A stretch of 64,000 nucleotides of DNA from Leucobacter sp. Ag1 (GTDB lineage: Bacteria; Actinomycetota; Actinomycetes; Actinomycetales; Microbacteriaceae): positions 1 to 64,000 of the forward strand of contig NZ_LAYO01000106.1 of NCBI RefSeq assembly GCF_000980875.1, in the 5' to 3' direction. How positions within the stretch are numbered: the first letter of the stretch is position 1; each line of letters opens with the position of its first letter. Below the pieces are notes generated by a model. The model worked only from the letters and a program-made list of their open reading frames with translations, was not told where the DNA came from and did no database searches. Positions 27,152-36,545 of the stretch are shown one piece after another. A program made the translations under genes and the position numbers.

Positions 27152-28852
27152 ATGAACGAAGCAGTCGAGGTCGATCCGGTATCCGCCCCGAACGGGGCGA
27201 GTGCGAGCAACGGGGAGGCCGCCCGCGAGGCGCGCGAGCACCCCGAGATCGAGACCTCGCAGCATCGCCCCGAATCCCGCAGCGACGCCGGGTCATCCAG
27301 CGATGCGGCCGCCGAGGCGGAGGCGGAACCGGTGCTCGCTCTGCGCCCCGAGCCCGTCGAGTTCCGCGTCGATCTCGAACGGATCCGCTTCTCCTCCTAC
27401 TTCGCGAGGCTCTCCGCGGTCACGCAGGTCGTGCCCCAGAGCGGGGTCGGGCCCGTGATGCACAACCGGCTCACCCACTCGCTCAAGGTGAGCGCGGTCG
27501 CCCGCGTCATCGCCGGCCGTCTCGCCGGGCAGCAGGCCCGGCACGAGGCGTACACGGCGGGCGCCGCCGTCGCCGACGACCCGACGGGCGCGATCATCGC
27601 CCGCCTCGGCGGCTGCGACACGATCGTCGCGCAGGCCGCCGCCCACGCCCACGACCTCGGGCATCCGCCCTTCGGGCACCTCGGGGAGCGCGTGCTCGAT
27701 CGCGTCGCCCGCGAACGACTCGGCCTGCCCGAGGGCTTCGAGGGCAACGCCCAGACCTTCCGGATCCTCACCCGCCTCGACACGCTCGGCCGGGACTTCT
27801 CGGGGCTCAACCTCACCGCGGCCGTGCGCGCGGCGGTGCTCAAGTACCCCTGGACCCGTTCCCGCTGGGTCGGGGTCACCGCCGAGGAACTGCCCCTCGA
27901 CGAGCGTCCCCGTGGAGTCGGCGGGGATCCCGTGAACGGAGCCGAGAAGTTCTCGGCATACGGTATGGACGCGCCCGAGATGGAGGCGGCGCTCGCCGCA
28001 TTCCCCGCCATCGCGCCCGGGCTCCAGACGGTCGAGTGCAGTGTGATGGATCTCGCCGACGACATCGCCTACGCGATCCACGACCTCGACGACTTCGCCC
28101 GCGCCGGAGTGCTGCAGCAGGCGGCGGTCTCGGGCGAGTTCCGCGCCTGGCTCGCCGAGTCCGCAGATCTGGCGCGGGTGTCGAGCGCCGAGCTGCGAGC
28201 CGAGTGGCGTCGGCCGGGCAATTCGCTCGAGCTGCTCTGGCGGCGCCTCACCCGCAAGGACGACTGGATCGCGGAGCGCGAGACGTTCCGCGATGCGGTG
28301 GTGCGGGTCGGCGGCGAGCTCCGCGACGAGCTGCTCGCGGCACCTTACGACGGGGGCATCGAGAGCGAGCGCGCCGTCTCCCGCTTCACGCGGCGCTGGA
28401 TCGAGCACCTGCGGAGCTCCATCGTCGTCGAGGAGTTCCCGCACCTGCGCGGCGGCCACATCAGGCTCGAACAGGCCGCCTGGCACGAGGTCGCGATCCT
28501 CAAGTTCGTGCACCAGCGCTTCGTGCTCGAACGACCGGAGCACGCGCTCGCGCAGCGCGGCATGGGGCGGGTCGTGTCCGACCTGGTGCTCGGCTTCGAC
28601 GAGTGGCTCGACGACCGCGAGATCGCCGATCGCGCGCCGCGCCGGCTCATCGAGTGGGTCGACGAGTCGACCGAGAGCCTGTTCGAACTGCGGGCGCAGC
28701 GACCCGAGCTGCTGACGGGCGACACGAGCGACGCCGGTCTGCGGCGGCAGGGACGCTCGCGCGCCGTGCTCGACTACGTCTCGTCGTTCACCGACCAGCA
28801 GGCGGCCGCGACGCACGATTCGATGACGGGAGCGGGGCCCGCGATCGCCTGA
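27152..28852 (+). CDS. dgt: dGTP triphosphohydrolase-like HD protein
   Basis: A 566-residue HD-domain nucleotidase that would hydrolyse dNTPs to nucleoside and triphosphate. The first metal ligand lies in HNRLTHSLKV, the HD pair is H167-D168 in AHAHDLGHPPFGHLGE, and the last ligand lies in CSVMDLADDIAYAIHDLDDF. The first 65 or so residues are Glu/Ala/Ser-rich and probably disordered. The ATG at 27152 is preferred to a TTG at 27140, which would fall at the foot of the upstream hairpin. The exact substrate (dGTP or mixed dNTPs) is not fixed by sequence. Confidence 0.92.
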   Translation: MNEAVEVDPVSAPNGASASNGEAAREAREHPEIETSQHRPESRSDAGSSSDAAAEAEAEPVLALRPEPVEFRVDLERIRFSSYFARLSAVTQVVPQSGVGPVMHNRLTHSLKVSAVARVIAGRLAGQQARHEAYTAGAAVADDPTGAIIARLGGCDTIVAQAAAHAHDLGHPPFGHLGERVLDRVARERLGLPEGFEGNAQTFRILTRLDTLGRDFSGLNLTAAVRAAVLKYPWTRSRWVGVTAEELPLDERPRGVGGDPVNGAEKFSAYGMDAPEMEAALAAFPAIAPGLQTVECSVMDLADDIAYAIHDLDDFARAGVLQQAAVSGEFRAWLAESADLARVSSAELRAEWRRPGNSLELLWRRLTRKDDWIAERETFRDAVVRVGGELRDELLAAPYDGGIESERAVSRFTRRWIEHLRSSIVVEEFPHLRGGHIRLEQAAWHEVAILKFVHQRFVLERPEHALAQRGMGRVVSDLVLGFDEWLDDREIADRAPRRLIEWVDESTESLFELRAQRPELLTGDTSDAGLRRQGRSRAVLDYVSSFTDQQAAATHDSMTGAGPAIA

Positions 28853-29006
28853 GCCGGTTCCTTGCGCAACCCTTGTCTGGGAATCCGCTGTCAAGTACGG
28901 TGAGACACGTGGCTCCGGGGGAGCCCTTTTACTCTCGACACACCTCGACTTCGTCGATCCGCGCCTGGGCAATGCTGCCCGCGGGGACGATGGAAAGGCG
29001 CGATCA

Positions 29007-31490
29007 ATGAAGCTCACCATACCCACGCGCGCTCGCCGCACCGCCCTCGCGGGCGTTGCGGCGGCCGCACTCGCAGCGCTCGCGGTCTCCTCACCGATCG
29101 GACTCCCGGCGGCGCAGGCCGACGCGGCGCCGATCGACGGCGCCCCGAGCATCGGCGACTCGCTGTTCGCGGGCATCGGCAACGGCGGCTACGACGTCAA
29201 GCACTACGACGTGAAGCTGCGGTACCAGCTCGACAACACGATCTCGGCGACCACGACGATCACCGCGACGGCGGCCGTGCCGCTGAAGACGTTCACCCTC
29301 GACTTCGAGGGGCTGAACATCGACTCCGTGAAGGTGAACGGCGCCGACGCGAGCTACGCCCGCAGTTCGGATCCGAGCCGGACCTCGTACAAGCTGCAGA
29401 TCAGCCCCCAGGGTCCGCTGCCCGCCGGCGACTTCACCGTGGCCATCGCCTACTCCGGGACGCCCTCGACCCACACCGATCCCGACGGGTCGAAGGAAGG
29501 GTGGGTCAAGACCGCCGACGGCGCGACCGCCCTCGGCCAGCCGGTCGGCACGATGGCCTGGATCCCGAGCAACAACACCCCGGCCGACAAGGCCACCTAC
29601 GACTTCGCGTTCACGATCCCCACGCAGATCGGCGGCGTCGACGCCGCGGCGGTCAGCAACGGCGAGCTCGTCTCGAAGACCCCGGTCAACGGCGGCGCCG
29701 AGACGACGTGGACCTGGAAGCAGGAGCGGCCGATGTCGACCATGGCCACCATGGTCTCGATCGGCAAGTACCTGTCCTACGAATCCCAGGTCACGCTGGA
29801 CAGCGGGCGGACGATCCCCGAGTGGAGCTTCGTGGACCCGACGGTCACCGCGCCGCGGCAGGCGACGATCCAGACCCTCCGCGCGAAGATCCCCGCGATC
29901 CTGAACTTCCTCGAATCGAAGTACGGACCCTACCCGGGTGGCAGCACCGGTGTCGTCGTCGATGTGACGACCCTCGGCTACGCGCTCGAGACGCAGGACC
30001 GTCCGTACTTCGAGCGCGGGATCAACGAGAGCACGCTGGTGCACGAGCTCGCGCACCAGTGGTTCGGCGACGCGATCAGCCCCGCCGACTGGAACAGCAT
30101 CTGGCTGAGCGAGGGCATGGCCAGCTACTCCGAGTACATGTGGGACGAGCACAACGGAGGGGACAGCACGCTCGACTCGACCTTTGCGGAATGGAACCGG
30201 ATCGCCGCGGGCAATGCGTTCTGGCAGATCCCTCCGGGGGCCATGGAGGACCCGGCCGACCTCTTCGGGGACCAGGTCTACAACCGGGGATCGATGACCT
30301 ACGAAGCGCTGAAGCAGACCATCACCCCGCCCGTCTTCGCCGAGCTGCTGAAGCAGTGGAACGCTCGCAACACCGGTACCAGCAAGACCACGGAAGATTT
30401 CCACGCGCTCGCCGAGGAGGTCTCGGGCAAGGACCTCGACGCCTTCTTCCAGGACTGGATCTTCGACGCGGATAAGCCGGCCTGGCCGTCGGCCTGGAGT
30501 CTCGCACTGACGAGCGATCCGGCAGCCGGGCAGATCGCGGCGGGCGACTCGGTCACCTACACGCTGACCGCGAAGAACACCGGCAAGGTCGCGCTCGCCG
30601 GCCGCAGCGTGACGGTCGACGTCGCCGCCCTGCTGAAGCGCGGCACCATCGATGAGGCCGCGCTGCCCGCCGGGCTCGCGCTCTCGGGCACGACCCTCAC
30701 CTGGACCGTTCCCGAAACCGCCGCGGGGGCCGACGCGACCGTCGAGTTCACCGGCACGCTGAAGACGAGCGCGCACGGCGTGAGCATCCCGGTCACCGCG
30801 AAGTCCGACTCGCTCGGCTTCACCTGCACCGCGTGCACGGTGACCCACACGACGCAGGCGCTGCCGAAGCTCACCGAGGCGGATCTGACCGACGAGAACC
30901 GGGGCGGCATCGAGGCTCCGGCGACCGCGAAGCAGGGCGAGACCATCACCGTGCAGCTGGGCACCGGCGACTACAACGCCGAGCCCGTCACCGGCACGCT
31001 CTTCTCCGACCCGACGGATCTCGGTTCTCCGACCGTGAGCGACGGATCGATCGAGCTGACGATCCCCGCCGACGCCGAGGTGCGCGCCCACAAGCTCGCG
31101 ATCACGAGCGACACGGGTGTGCTGATCGGCTGGGCCCCGATCGAGGTGCAGAAGGCCGGCGACAGCGCCGCGACCGCGGGCTCCGATGGGACCAGCGCAG
31201 CGGGCGGATCGAACACCGGGGCGAACGCGAGCGCAGCAGCGAGCGGAAGCTCGACCGCGAGCGCCGGCTCGAACGCCAACGCGAACGGCACCTCCGGAGC
31301 TGACGGGACCGGCCTGCCGACGACGGGCGGCGCAGCGCTGACGCCGATCCTCATCGCGGGTGGCGCAGTGATCCTGCTCGGCGCGATCGTGCTCGCCTTC
31401 GCCGCGGCCCGCCGTCGCAAGAACGCCGGTGCCGAGGCGTCCGAGACGGAAACCGTCGGATCCGGTGACGAGGTGAATCCCCCCGCCTGA
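29007..31490 (+). CDS. Secreted M1-family metallopeptidase with LPxTG-type anchor
   Basis: An 827-residue exported zinc peptidase. A signal peptide (residues 1-40) precedes the M1 N-terminal beta domain. The zinc site is H346-ELAH350-QWFGD with E369 in WLSEGMASYSEYMW. After the catalytic region comes a beta-rich segment with paired cysteines (FTCTACTV), then a Ser/Ala/Gly/Thr linker. The C terminus is a sorting signal: LPTTG at 770-774, a hydrophobic helix and ARRRK. It is probably cleaved and attached to the wall by a sortase not present in this window. The ATG follows GGAAAGG. Confidence 0.92.
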   Translation: MKLTIPTRARRTALAGVAAAALAALAVSSPIGLPAAQADAAPIDGAPSIGDSLFAGIGNGGYDVKHYDVKLRYQLDNTISATTTITATAAVPLKTFTLDFEGLNIDSVKVNGADASYARSSDPSRTSYKLQISPQGPLPAGDFTVAIAYSGTPSTHTDPDGSKEGWVKTADGATALGQPVGTMAWIPSNNTPADKATYDFAFTIPTQIGGVDAAAVSNGELVSKTPVNGGAETTWTWKQERPMSTMATMVSIGKYLSYESQVTLDSGRTIPEWSFVDPTVTAPRQATIQTLRAKIPAILNFLESKYGPYPGGSTGVVVDVTTLGYALETQDRPYFERGINESTLVHELAHQWFGDAISPADWNSIWLSEGMASYSEYMWDEHNGGDSTLDSTFAEWNRIAAGNAFWQIPPGAMEDPADLFGDQVYNRGSMTYEALKQTITPPVFAELLKQWNARNTGTSKTTEDFHALAEEVSGKDLDAFFQDWIFDADKPAWPSAWSLALTSDPAAGQIAAGDSVTYTLTAKNTGKVALAGRSVTVDVAALLKRGTIDEAALPAGLALSGTTLTWTVPETAAGADATVEFTGTLKTSAHGVSIPVTAKSDSLGFTCTACTVTHTTQALPKLTEADLTDENRGGIEAPATAKQGETITVQLGTGDYNAEPVTGTLFSDPTDLGSPTVSDGSIELTIPADAEVRAHKLAITSDTGVLIGWAPIEVQKAGDSAATAGSDGTSAAGGSNTGANASAAASGSSTASAGSNANANGTSGADGTGLPTTGGAALTPILIAGGAVILLGAIVLAFAAARRRKNAGAEASETETVGSGDEVNPPA

Positions 31491-31500
31491 TCCCGACACC

Positions 31501-31546
31501 ACGAGAGCGGGCGGCGCGTCATCGGACGCGCGCCGCCCGCTCTCGT
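31501..31546. terminator. Bidirectional terminator hairpin
   Basis: A roughly 20-bp GC-rich stem with a 2-nt bulge (left arm 31501-31520, loop ATCG, right arm to 31546), between the convergent M1 peptidase and diacylglycerol kinase genes. Confidence 0.75.
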
Positions 31547-31570
31547 TCGTGCGGTCGTGCGGAGCTCCGC

Positions 31571-32518
31571 TTAGCGCACCCGCAGTGCGGACGGCAGGAT
31601 CGAGACCTCGAAGCCCGAGACTTCGCCGACCTCCTCACCGTCGATCTCGAAGACCACGGGTGCGTCGAGGTCGACGGCGATGCTCTGCGCCTGACGGTGC
31701 CCGGCAGTCGCGCTGCTCTCCGCCGAATCGGCTCCGGTGATCAAGCGCTTCAGTCCGTTGTCCCACACCAGGTTGCGCACGGTGTCGAGCCAGGCTCCCA
31801 CGCCGTCCGCGCTGAGCAACAGCAGGTCGAGCCGTCCGTCGGCGGGATCCGCGTCCGGGAGCAAGGTGATCCCGCCCTGGATCGTGCCGCAGTTGGCGAC
31901 GAGCAGGGTGTGGCCGCGGTGCGGCTCCGCATCGCCGGAGTCGAGCGCGGCGGTGAACTCCCGCACCTCGGACCCGGACACCGCGCGGCCGAGCGACTCC
32001 ACATAGGCGAGCCAGCCCGCGCGATCCTTGAGATCGTCGTCGGTCTCGGCGATCATCTGGGCGTCGATCCCGAAGCCCACCATCACGGCGAAGCCGTGCC
32101 GTTCGGTGCCGCCGTCCGGGCGTCGCAGCTCGACGATCCCGAGGTCGAGCGGCGATCCTTCGCCGGTGGCGACCCGTGTCAGCGCGGCGGAGTGGTCGCC
32201 GAGCGGGATCCCGAGGTTGCGGGCGAGCAGGTTTCCCGTGCCGAGGGGCAGGATCCCGAGATCCGGGGCGTCGCCGCGCCCGGCGAGCACCTCGGCCACC
32301 TCGCGCACGGTGCCGTCCCCGCCTGCGGCGACCACGACGGTGCAGCCGGCCTCGATCGCGGCTTCGGTCGCGCCGCGGCCGGGATCCTCCGCGCTGGTCT
32401 CGAAGAGTCGGAACTCCGGCTGGGACGCGCCGGGTTCGGAGGCCGCGTCGATGGCCGCGCGCAGTTCCTCCTCCTCGATCTTGGTGGGGTTCCAGACGAT
32501 GCCGATCAGATCGTTCAC
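31571..32518 (-). CDS. Diacylglycerol kinase family protein
   Basis: A 315-residue lipid kinase of the DagK/YegS type. The nucleotide-binding motif GGDGTVREV lies near residue 70, and LPLGTGNLLARNLGI marks the second conserved block. The C-terminal half carries FAVMVGFGIDAQMI, ILLPDADPADGRLDLLLLS-like strands and the closing FEIDGEEVG. It would phosphorylate diacylglycerol or a related lipid. The start is GTG at 32518 (VNDLIGIVWNPTK); it is divergent from the aldolase gene, with a palindromic spacer between them. Confidence 0.9.
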   Translation of the reverse strand: MNDLIGIVWNPTKIEEEELRAAIDAASEPGASQPEFRLFETSAEDPGRGATEAAIEAGCTVVVAAGGDGTVREVAEVLAGRGDAPDLGILPLGTGNLLARNLGIPLGDHSAALTRVATGEGSPLDLGIVELRRPDGGTERHGFAVMVGFGIDAQMIAETDDDLKDRAGWLAYVESLGRAVSGSEVREFTAALDSGDAEPHRGHTLLVANCGTIQGGITLLPDADPADGRLDLLLLSADGVGAWLDTVRNLVWDNGLKRLITGADSAESSATAGHRQAQSIAVDLDAPVVFEIDGEEVGEVSGFEVSILPSALRVR

Positions 32519-32582
32519 GATGCTCCTTCGGGGTCGGATGCTTCCATCCTCGCCGCTTCGCGACTCCTGCGCCCGGATTTCT

Positions 32583-32625
32583 GTGCTCGGCCGGACGGAT
32601 TCACTGCATTCGTCCGGCCGAGCAC
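32583..32625. repeat. Palindrome in a divergent promoter region
   Basis: Perfect 15-bp arms GTGCTCGGCCGGACG (32583-32597) and their complement (32611-32625) around a 13-nt loop. Imperfect pairing extends the arms to about 25 bp, and a third partial copy (TCCGGCCGAA) follows. Unlike most hairpins in this window it lies between divergent genes, so a terminator role is unlikely. Confidence 0.6.
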
Positions 32626-32698
32626 GGATGTCCGGCCGAACGGGCGTCCCGCGCCGCACGGATAGTCTGAGTGGGTCGGACGAAGCGGGAGGAAGAGC

Positions 32699-33325
32699 AT
32701 GGGACGGGACCTGGACGCGCGTGTCGCGGAGCTGATCGAGGTGGGCGCCGACGCGGTGTCGCGCGGCCTGGTGCTCGCGAGCGGCGGAAATCTCTCGGCC
32801 AGGCTCGACGACGACGCGTTCGTGGTGACCGCCTCGGGCACCTGGCTCGATCGGCTGAGCCCCGCGGACTTCAGCGTCGTCGGCCTCGACGGCGAGGTGC
32901 GCGGCGGCAACCCGACTCCGTCGAGCGAGTGGAAACTGCACCAGCGGGCCTATCTCGCGCGTCCCGACGCCGAGTGCACGATCCACCTGCATCCGCAGCA
33001 CGCGGTGGTGCTCGCGAGCCTCGGCAAGCCGATCCGGCTGCTCACCCTCGACCACGCCTTCTACGTGCGCTCGGTCGGCGTGACGCCCTTCTTCCACAAC
33101 GGATCCGACGAGCTCGCCGATACCGCCGCCGAGCAGCTGCGCGAGCACGACTGCGTGGTGATGCGCCATCACGGCTGCTCCGTCGTCGCCGAGTCGGTGC
33201 GCATGGCCTACCGGCGCGCCCTCAACCTCGAGGATGCCGCGAAGGCGAGCATCCTGGCGCTGCAGCTGGGCGACACCGACACGGTGTTCCCGCCCGAGGC
33301 GCTCGCCGATATTCATCACGCCTGA
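32699..33325 (+). CDS. Class II aldolase/adducin family protein
   Basis: A 208-residue zinc-dependent aldolase-type protein related to L-fuculose-phosphate aldolase and ribulose-phosphate epimerases. The glycine-rich SGGNLSARL, the catalytic-type E77 in PSSEWKLH, the zinc ligands H96 and H98 in IHLHPQHA and a further His pair in RHHGCSVVAES are all present. The sugar-phosphate substrate cannot be told. It stands alone, and a 24-bp hairpin follows its stop. Confidence 0.88.
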   Translation: MGRDLDARVAELIEVGADAVSRGLVLASGGNLSARLDDDAFVVTASGTWLDRLSPADFSVVGLDGEVRGGNPTPSSEWKLHQRAYLARPDAECTIHLHPQHAVVLASLGKPIRLLTLDHAFYVRSVGVTPFFHNGSDELADTAAEQLREHDCVVMRHHGCSVVAESVRMAYRRALNLEDAAKASILALQLGDTDTVFPPEALADIHHA

Positions 33326-33344
33326 GCTTCCGCACCGGTTGTCG

Positions 33345-33409
33345 TCATCGAGAGGGCCCGTTTCCACCCGTACGAGTATTCGAGCGGTGGAAACGGGCCC
33401 TCTCGATGA
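33345..33409. terminator. Long perfect hairpin between convergent genes
   Basis: 24-bp perfect stem (33345-33368 with 33386-33409) and a 17-nt loop, 20 nt after the aldolase stop and 24 nt after the phosphatase stop. The sequence is unique in this window. It is probably a bidirectional terminator, though longer than usual and without a T tract. Confidence 0.65.
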
Positions 33410-33432
33410 AGGAGAGACCTCGGGGCCTCGGC

Positions 33433-35616
33433 CTATGCGGCGGTGCGGCGTGCTCGGCGCACGCTGCGAGCGCCGAGGGCGACGCCCGCACCCGCGAGCG
33501 CGAGGAGCGAGCCGGCGAGGATCGCGGCCGCGGAGGGATCCTCGGCGCCGGTGACGGCGAGACCGTCGCCCGTCGCGCCGGTGCCGCCGTTCGCGCCCGC
33601 GCCCGAACCGTTCGCGCCCGCGCCGGCGGTTCCCGTGCCCGCGGCGGTGCCGTTGCCGGAGGCGGTGCTCGCGCCCGAGGCTGCGCTCGTGCCGCCCGCG
33701 GTGGTGCCGTTGCCGGAGGCGGTGCTGCCGCCGTTCGCGCCGGACCCTGCGGTGCTGGACCCGGTGCCGTCCGAGCCGGTGCTCGGCGCCGCGGTGACGG
33801 AGAGCGGGATCGACACCTCGGATCCGTCGGCCCGCTTCGCGACGAGCGCGTGCTGGCCCGCGGCGGTCCCGGCGGGAATCGTGACGGCCTGCGAGAAGGA
33901 ACCGTCGGTTCCCGCGGTCACGGTGCCGAGCGGGACGGGGGTGGAGTGCAGCTCGAGTGCGAGCCGCTCGCCCGCCTCGAAACCGGTACCGGACACGGTC
34001 GCGGTGCCTCCGGCGACGACCGAGGGGGCCGAGACCGAGATCGCGGCGGGGTCGGGAGTCGGAGCGTCGGGCTGCGAGACGCGCACCTGGTCGATGACCC
34101 AGAACGCGCTGTTGATGCCGCTGTACGAGAAGTTCAGGCGGATGCTCTTCGGCAGCTGCCCCTTCGCGTCGCGGGGCAGCTCGTAGCTGAAGTGCTCGAC
34201 CTGGTTCACCGGGTTCGCGCGGGTGCCGTTGGCGGGGTAGTCGACGAGCTTCTGCGGCTGCAGGCCGGAGGCCTCGTCGAAGCTCACGCGCACGCCGGCG
34301 CCCTGGGGATCATCGACCGCGTAGTCCGATACGAAGGAGATATCGACCGTGGCCGCGCCGTTGAGCGGGTACTCGGGGGTGACGAGCGTGGAGTCGAAGT
34401 TGCGGCTGCTCTTCGGGCTCACGTCGTCCCACTCGTCGGAGTCGGCGACGGCGAACACGTTCCGCGAGCGCACGTTGTTCTCGCGGTGCTGCCCGAGCTC
34501 CGCGTTCGAGAAGAAGTCGTCGGTCATGAACGTCCAGCCGCGGAACTCGGTCGATCCGCCGGTGGGCATCTTCGAGTTGTCGACGGTCCACCCCTCGGGC
34601 GCCTCGTTCGTCCAGCCGGTGATCCCGACGAGACCCTTCTCGTCGACGGCGCCCCGCAGCTTCGGGCGGAGCGCGTCGAAAGCGTCGGGAACGATGTCGG
34701 TCACGGCCTCGCCGTCGAGCTCCCAGGTGGAGTCCCGGGCGATGCCGTCGTGCGCGAGAACGGTCGGTGCGATGTCGGCGATCTTGACGTCGTCGCGGAC
34801 GGTGCCGGCGGGGAACTCCGACCCCTTCGCGATCACGAAGGTCTTGCGCTCGAGGCGCGAAGCCCCGCCGTGGCCGCCGGTCGGGGTGTGCCCGTGGTCG
34901 GCGGTGACGACGATCAGCCAGTCCTCGTTCGCGTACCCGGGGCGCTGCTCGACGGCGCCGACGATCTTGGCGATCTGCTGGTCCGCGGTCTGCAGCGCGG
35001 TCCGGTAGGCGGCGGAGGAGGATCCCGTGCTGTGCCCGGCGCCGTCGACCTCGTCGAGGTGCACGAACACGTCGTCGGGGTTGCCCTTCGACAGCCGATC
35101 GATGGTCTTCGCGGTGGTGTCGGCGTCGTCCTTGCCCTGGATCCGCTCGTCGACGGCGGACCCGAAGACGGTGGTCGAGATCGGGCCCCAGGTGCCGACG
35201 ACCAGGGTGCTGCGTTGCGGCGCGGCCCGTTCGATCCGCGTGAGGTAGTCGGGGAACTGCGCGTAGTTGGGGTTCGTGAAGTTGTTGTCGGTCACCCGGT
35301 GCTTGTCGGGCCAGACGCCGGTCGCGATGGTCGACCAGCCCGCGCCCGAGACGGTGGGGGCCATCGGGGACGCCGGCAGGTTGCTCGTCGCGGTGAGGCC
35401 GCCCTGCTGCAGCGCGTGGATCGCGGGCGTCTCGGCCTGCGCCAGGACGTCGTAGGAGGCGCCGTCGACGCCGATCACCAGCGTCTTCGGGGTGCGCGGC
35501 GCAGCGGTCTGCGCCGGGGGATCGGTGGGGGTCGCGCTGGCGGCGGTTCCGGCGCTCACGCCGGTGATTCCGAGCAGGACTGCGGCGGCTGAGGCCGCGA
35601 CCGCGTGTTTCCTCAC
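33433..35616 (-). CDS. Secreted alkaline-phosphatase-superfamily protein with LAxTG-type anchor
   Basis: A 727-residue exported protein. After the signal peptide, KTLVIGVDGASYDV gives the first metal site, with the likely nucleophile in APTVSGAGWSTIATG; HLDEVDGAGHSTG and VTADHGHTP supply the other metal ligands. This is the type I phosphodiesterase/nucleotide pyrophosphatase layout. A beta domain follows, then a roughly 90-residue Ser/Gly/Thr/Ala repeat linker. The C terminus is a sorting signal: LAVTG (686-690), a hydrophobic helix and RRARR, of the kind used by class E sortases. The start is GTG at 35616. Substrate unknown. Confidence 0.9.
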   Translation of the reverse strand: MRKHAVAASAAAVLLGITGVSAGTAASATPTDPPAQTAAPRTPKTLVIGVDGASYDVLAQAETPAIHALQQGGLTATSNLPASPMAPTVSGAGWSTIATGVWPDKHRVTDNNFTNPNYAQFPDYLTRIERAAPQRSTLVVGTWGPISTTVFGSAVDERIQGKDDADTTAKTIDRLSKGNPDDVFVHLDEVDGAGHSTGSSSAAYRTALQTADQQIAKIVGAVEQRPGYANEDWLIVVTADHGHTPTGGHGGASRLERKTFVIAKGSEFPAGTVRDDVKIADIAPTVLAHDGIARDSTWELDGEAVTDIVPDAFDALRPKLRGAVDEKGLVGITGWTNEAPEGWTVDNSKMPTGGSTEFRGWTFMTDDFFSNAELGQHRENNVRSRNVFAVADSDEWDDVSPKSSRNFDSTLVTPEYPLNGAATVDISFVSDYAVDDPQGAGVRVSFDEASGLQPQKLVDYPANGTRANPVNQVEHFSYELPRDAKGQLPKSIRLNFSYSGINSAFWVIDQVRVSQPDAPTPDPAAISVSAPSVVAGGTATVSGTGFEAGERLALELHSTPVPLGTVTAGTDGSFSQAVTIPAGTAAGQHALVAKRADGSEVSIPLSVTAAPSTGSDGTGSSTAGSGANGGSTASGNGTTAGGTSAASGASTASGNGTAAGTGTAGAGANGSGAGANGGTGATGDGLAVTGAEDPSAAAILAGSLLALAGAGVALGARSVRRARRTAA

Positions 35617-35962
35617 AGTGGTTCTCTCCAAAGAGTGGGGGATCGGGTGGGGGAGTTCGGCTGGCCGGGCGAGGGGGGAGGTGCGCGGCCGCACACCAGT
35701 CTGGGAAGCCGCCGGTGCACGCGCAGCGACACGCCAGGCGGCCACTCGCGCTTCCGCGCGGGGCAACCGCGGGTTCACCGCCGACGCGCGTCGGCTCGGG
35801 TGCCGCCCGCCCGTCCACCTGTCGGCCCGGTGGGGAAAACCCCGGATCACGGCCCGAACGACGCGTCGCGGGGGATCCGTCGAGCGGGCCGGGCGAACTC
35901 GGCGGTTCGCGACTTCGCCGCCGGATGAACACTGGTGAAACGAGTCGGAGTACGCTTCGAAC
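35617..35962. other. Intergenic region, nothing recognised
   Basis: A 346-nt divergent spacer between the phosphatase and a small membrane protein. It is G-rich just upstream of the phosphatase (a run of GGGGGA-type tracts near 35636-35690). I see no gene, RNA or clear operator in it. Confidence 0.5.
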
Positions 35963-36460
35963 GTGCCCCTCGAATCACTGTTCCGTCGCCTCGACCGCCT
36001 CGCCGGAGGCCGGAAGTCCGGCGAGCTGATCCCCGAGCAGATGTCCGCGCACCCGCGCACGCGGCGCGCATTCCGATGGATCGGTTGGCTGCTCGCCGTC
36101 GAGCTCCTGATCGGCGTCGGCGCGGTCGTCGTCGCGCTGCTGCTGGCGGGCAACGGCGAGCAGGTGCCGTTCGCCGTCTGGATGCGCACGCTCGTGGTGC
36201 TCGGCATGACCGCGACGCTCTTCTACTTCGCCTGGCGCGCATCGCTCGGCTGGCGCTGGGCGTATCAGCGCCTGCGGCTGTTCGCGCAGATCTTCCCCGT
36301 GATCACGCTCGTGATGGCGGCGATCCCCGGACTCTACCCGACCTGGATGGTCACCGAGCAGATCGTCTTCAGCCTCATCATGATCGGGATCGCCGACTTC
36401 CTCACGAGCGACCACATGCGCGAGGCGTTCCGGGCCCCGGCGGAGCGTCCCGCCGGCTGA
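35963..36460 (+). CDS. Four-helix membrane protein, unknown function
   Basis: A 165-residue protein of unrecognised family with four hydrophobic helices (about residues 40-62, 72-90, 106-122 and 130-146) and short charged ends. The GTG start at 35963 gives MPLESLFRRLDRLAGG; no strong ribosome-binding site is visible. It is alone on its strand and ends 11 nt before the REP-like element at 36471. Confidence 0.7.
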   Translation: MPLESLFRRLDRLAGGRKSGELIPEQMSAHPRTRRAFRWIGWLLAVELLIGVGAVVVALLLAGNGEQVPFAVWMRTLVVLGMTATLFYFAWRASLGWRWAYQRLRLFAQIFPVITLVMAAIPGLYPTWMVTEQIVFSLIMIGIADFLTSDHMREAFRAPAERPAG

Positions 36461-36470
36461 GTCGGATCGA

Positions 36471-36545
36471 CCCCGTCATCCTGCGCGAGCCTGCGAGTCG
36501 CAGGATCGAGATCCTGCGACTCCTTCGTCGCGCAGGATGACGGGG
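36471..36545. repeat. Composite REP-like palindrome, copy A
   Basis: Outer arms CCCCGTCATCCTGCGCGA (36471-36488) and their complement (36528-36545) enclose a second palindrome, GAGTCGCAGGAT (from 36495) with ATCCTGCGACTC (to 36521). The same outer and inner words recur at 45024-45115. It lies between convergent genes and may act as a terminator, but the shared sequence marks it as a dispersed repeat. Confidence 0.7.
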
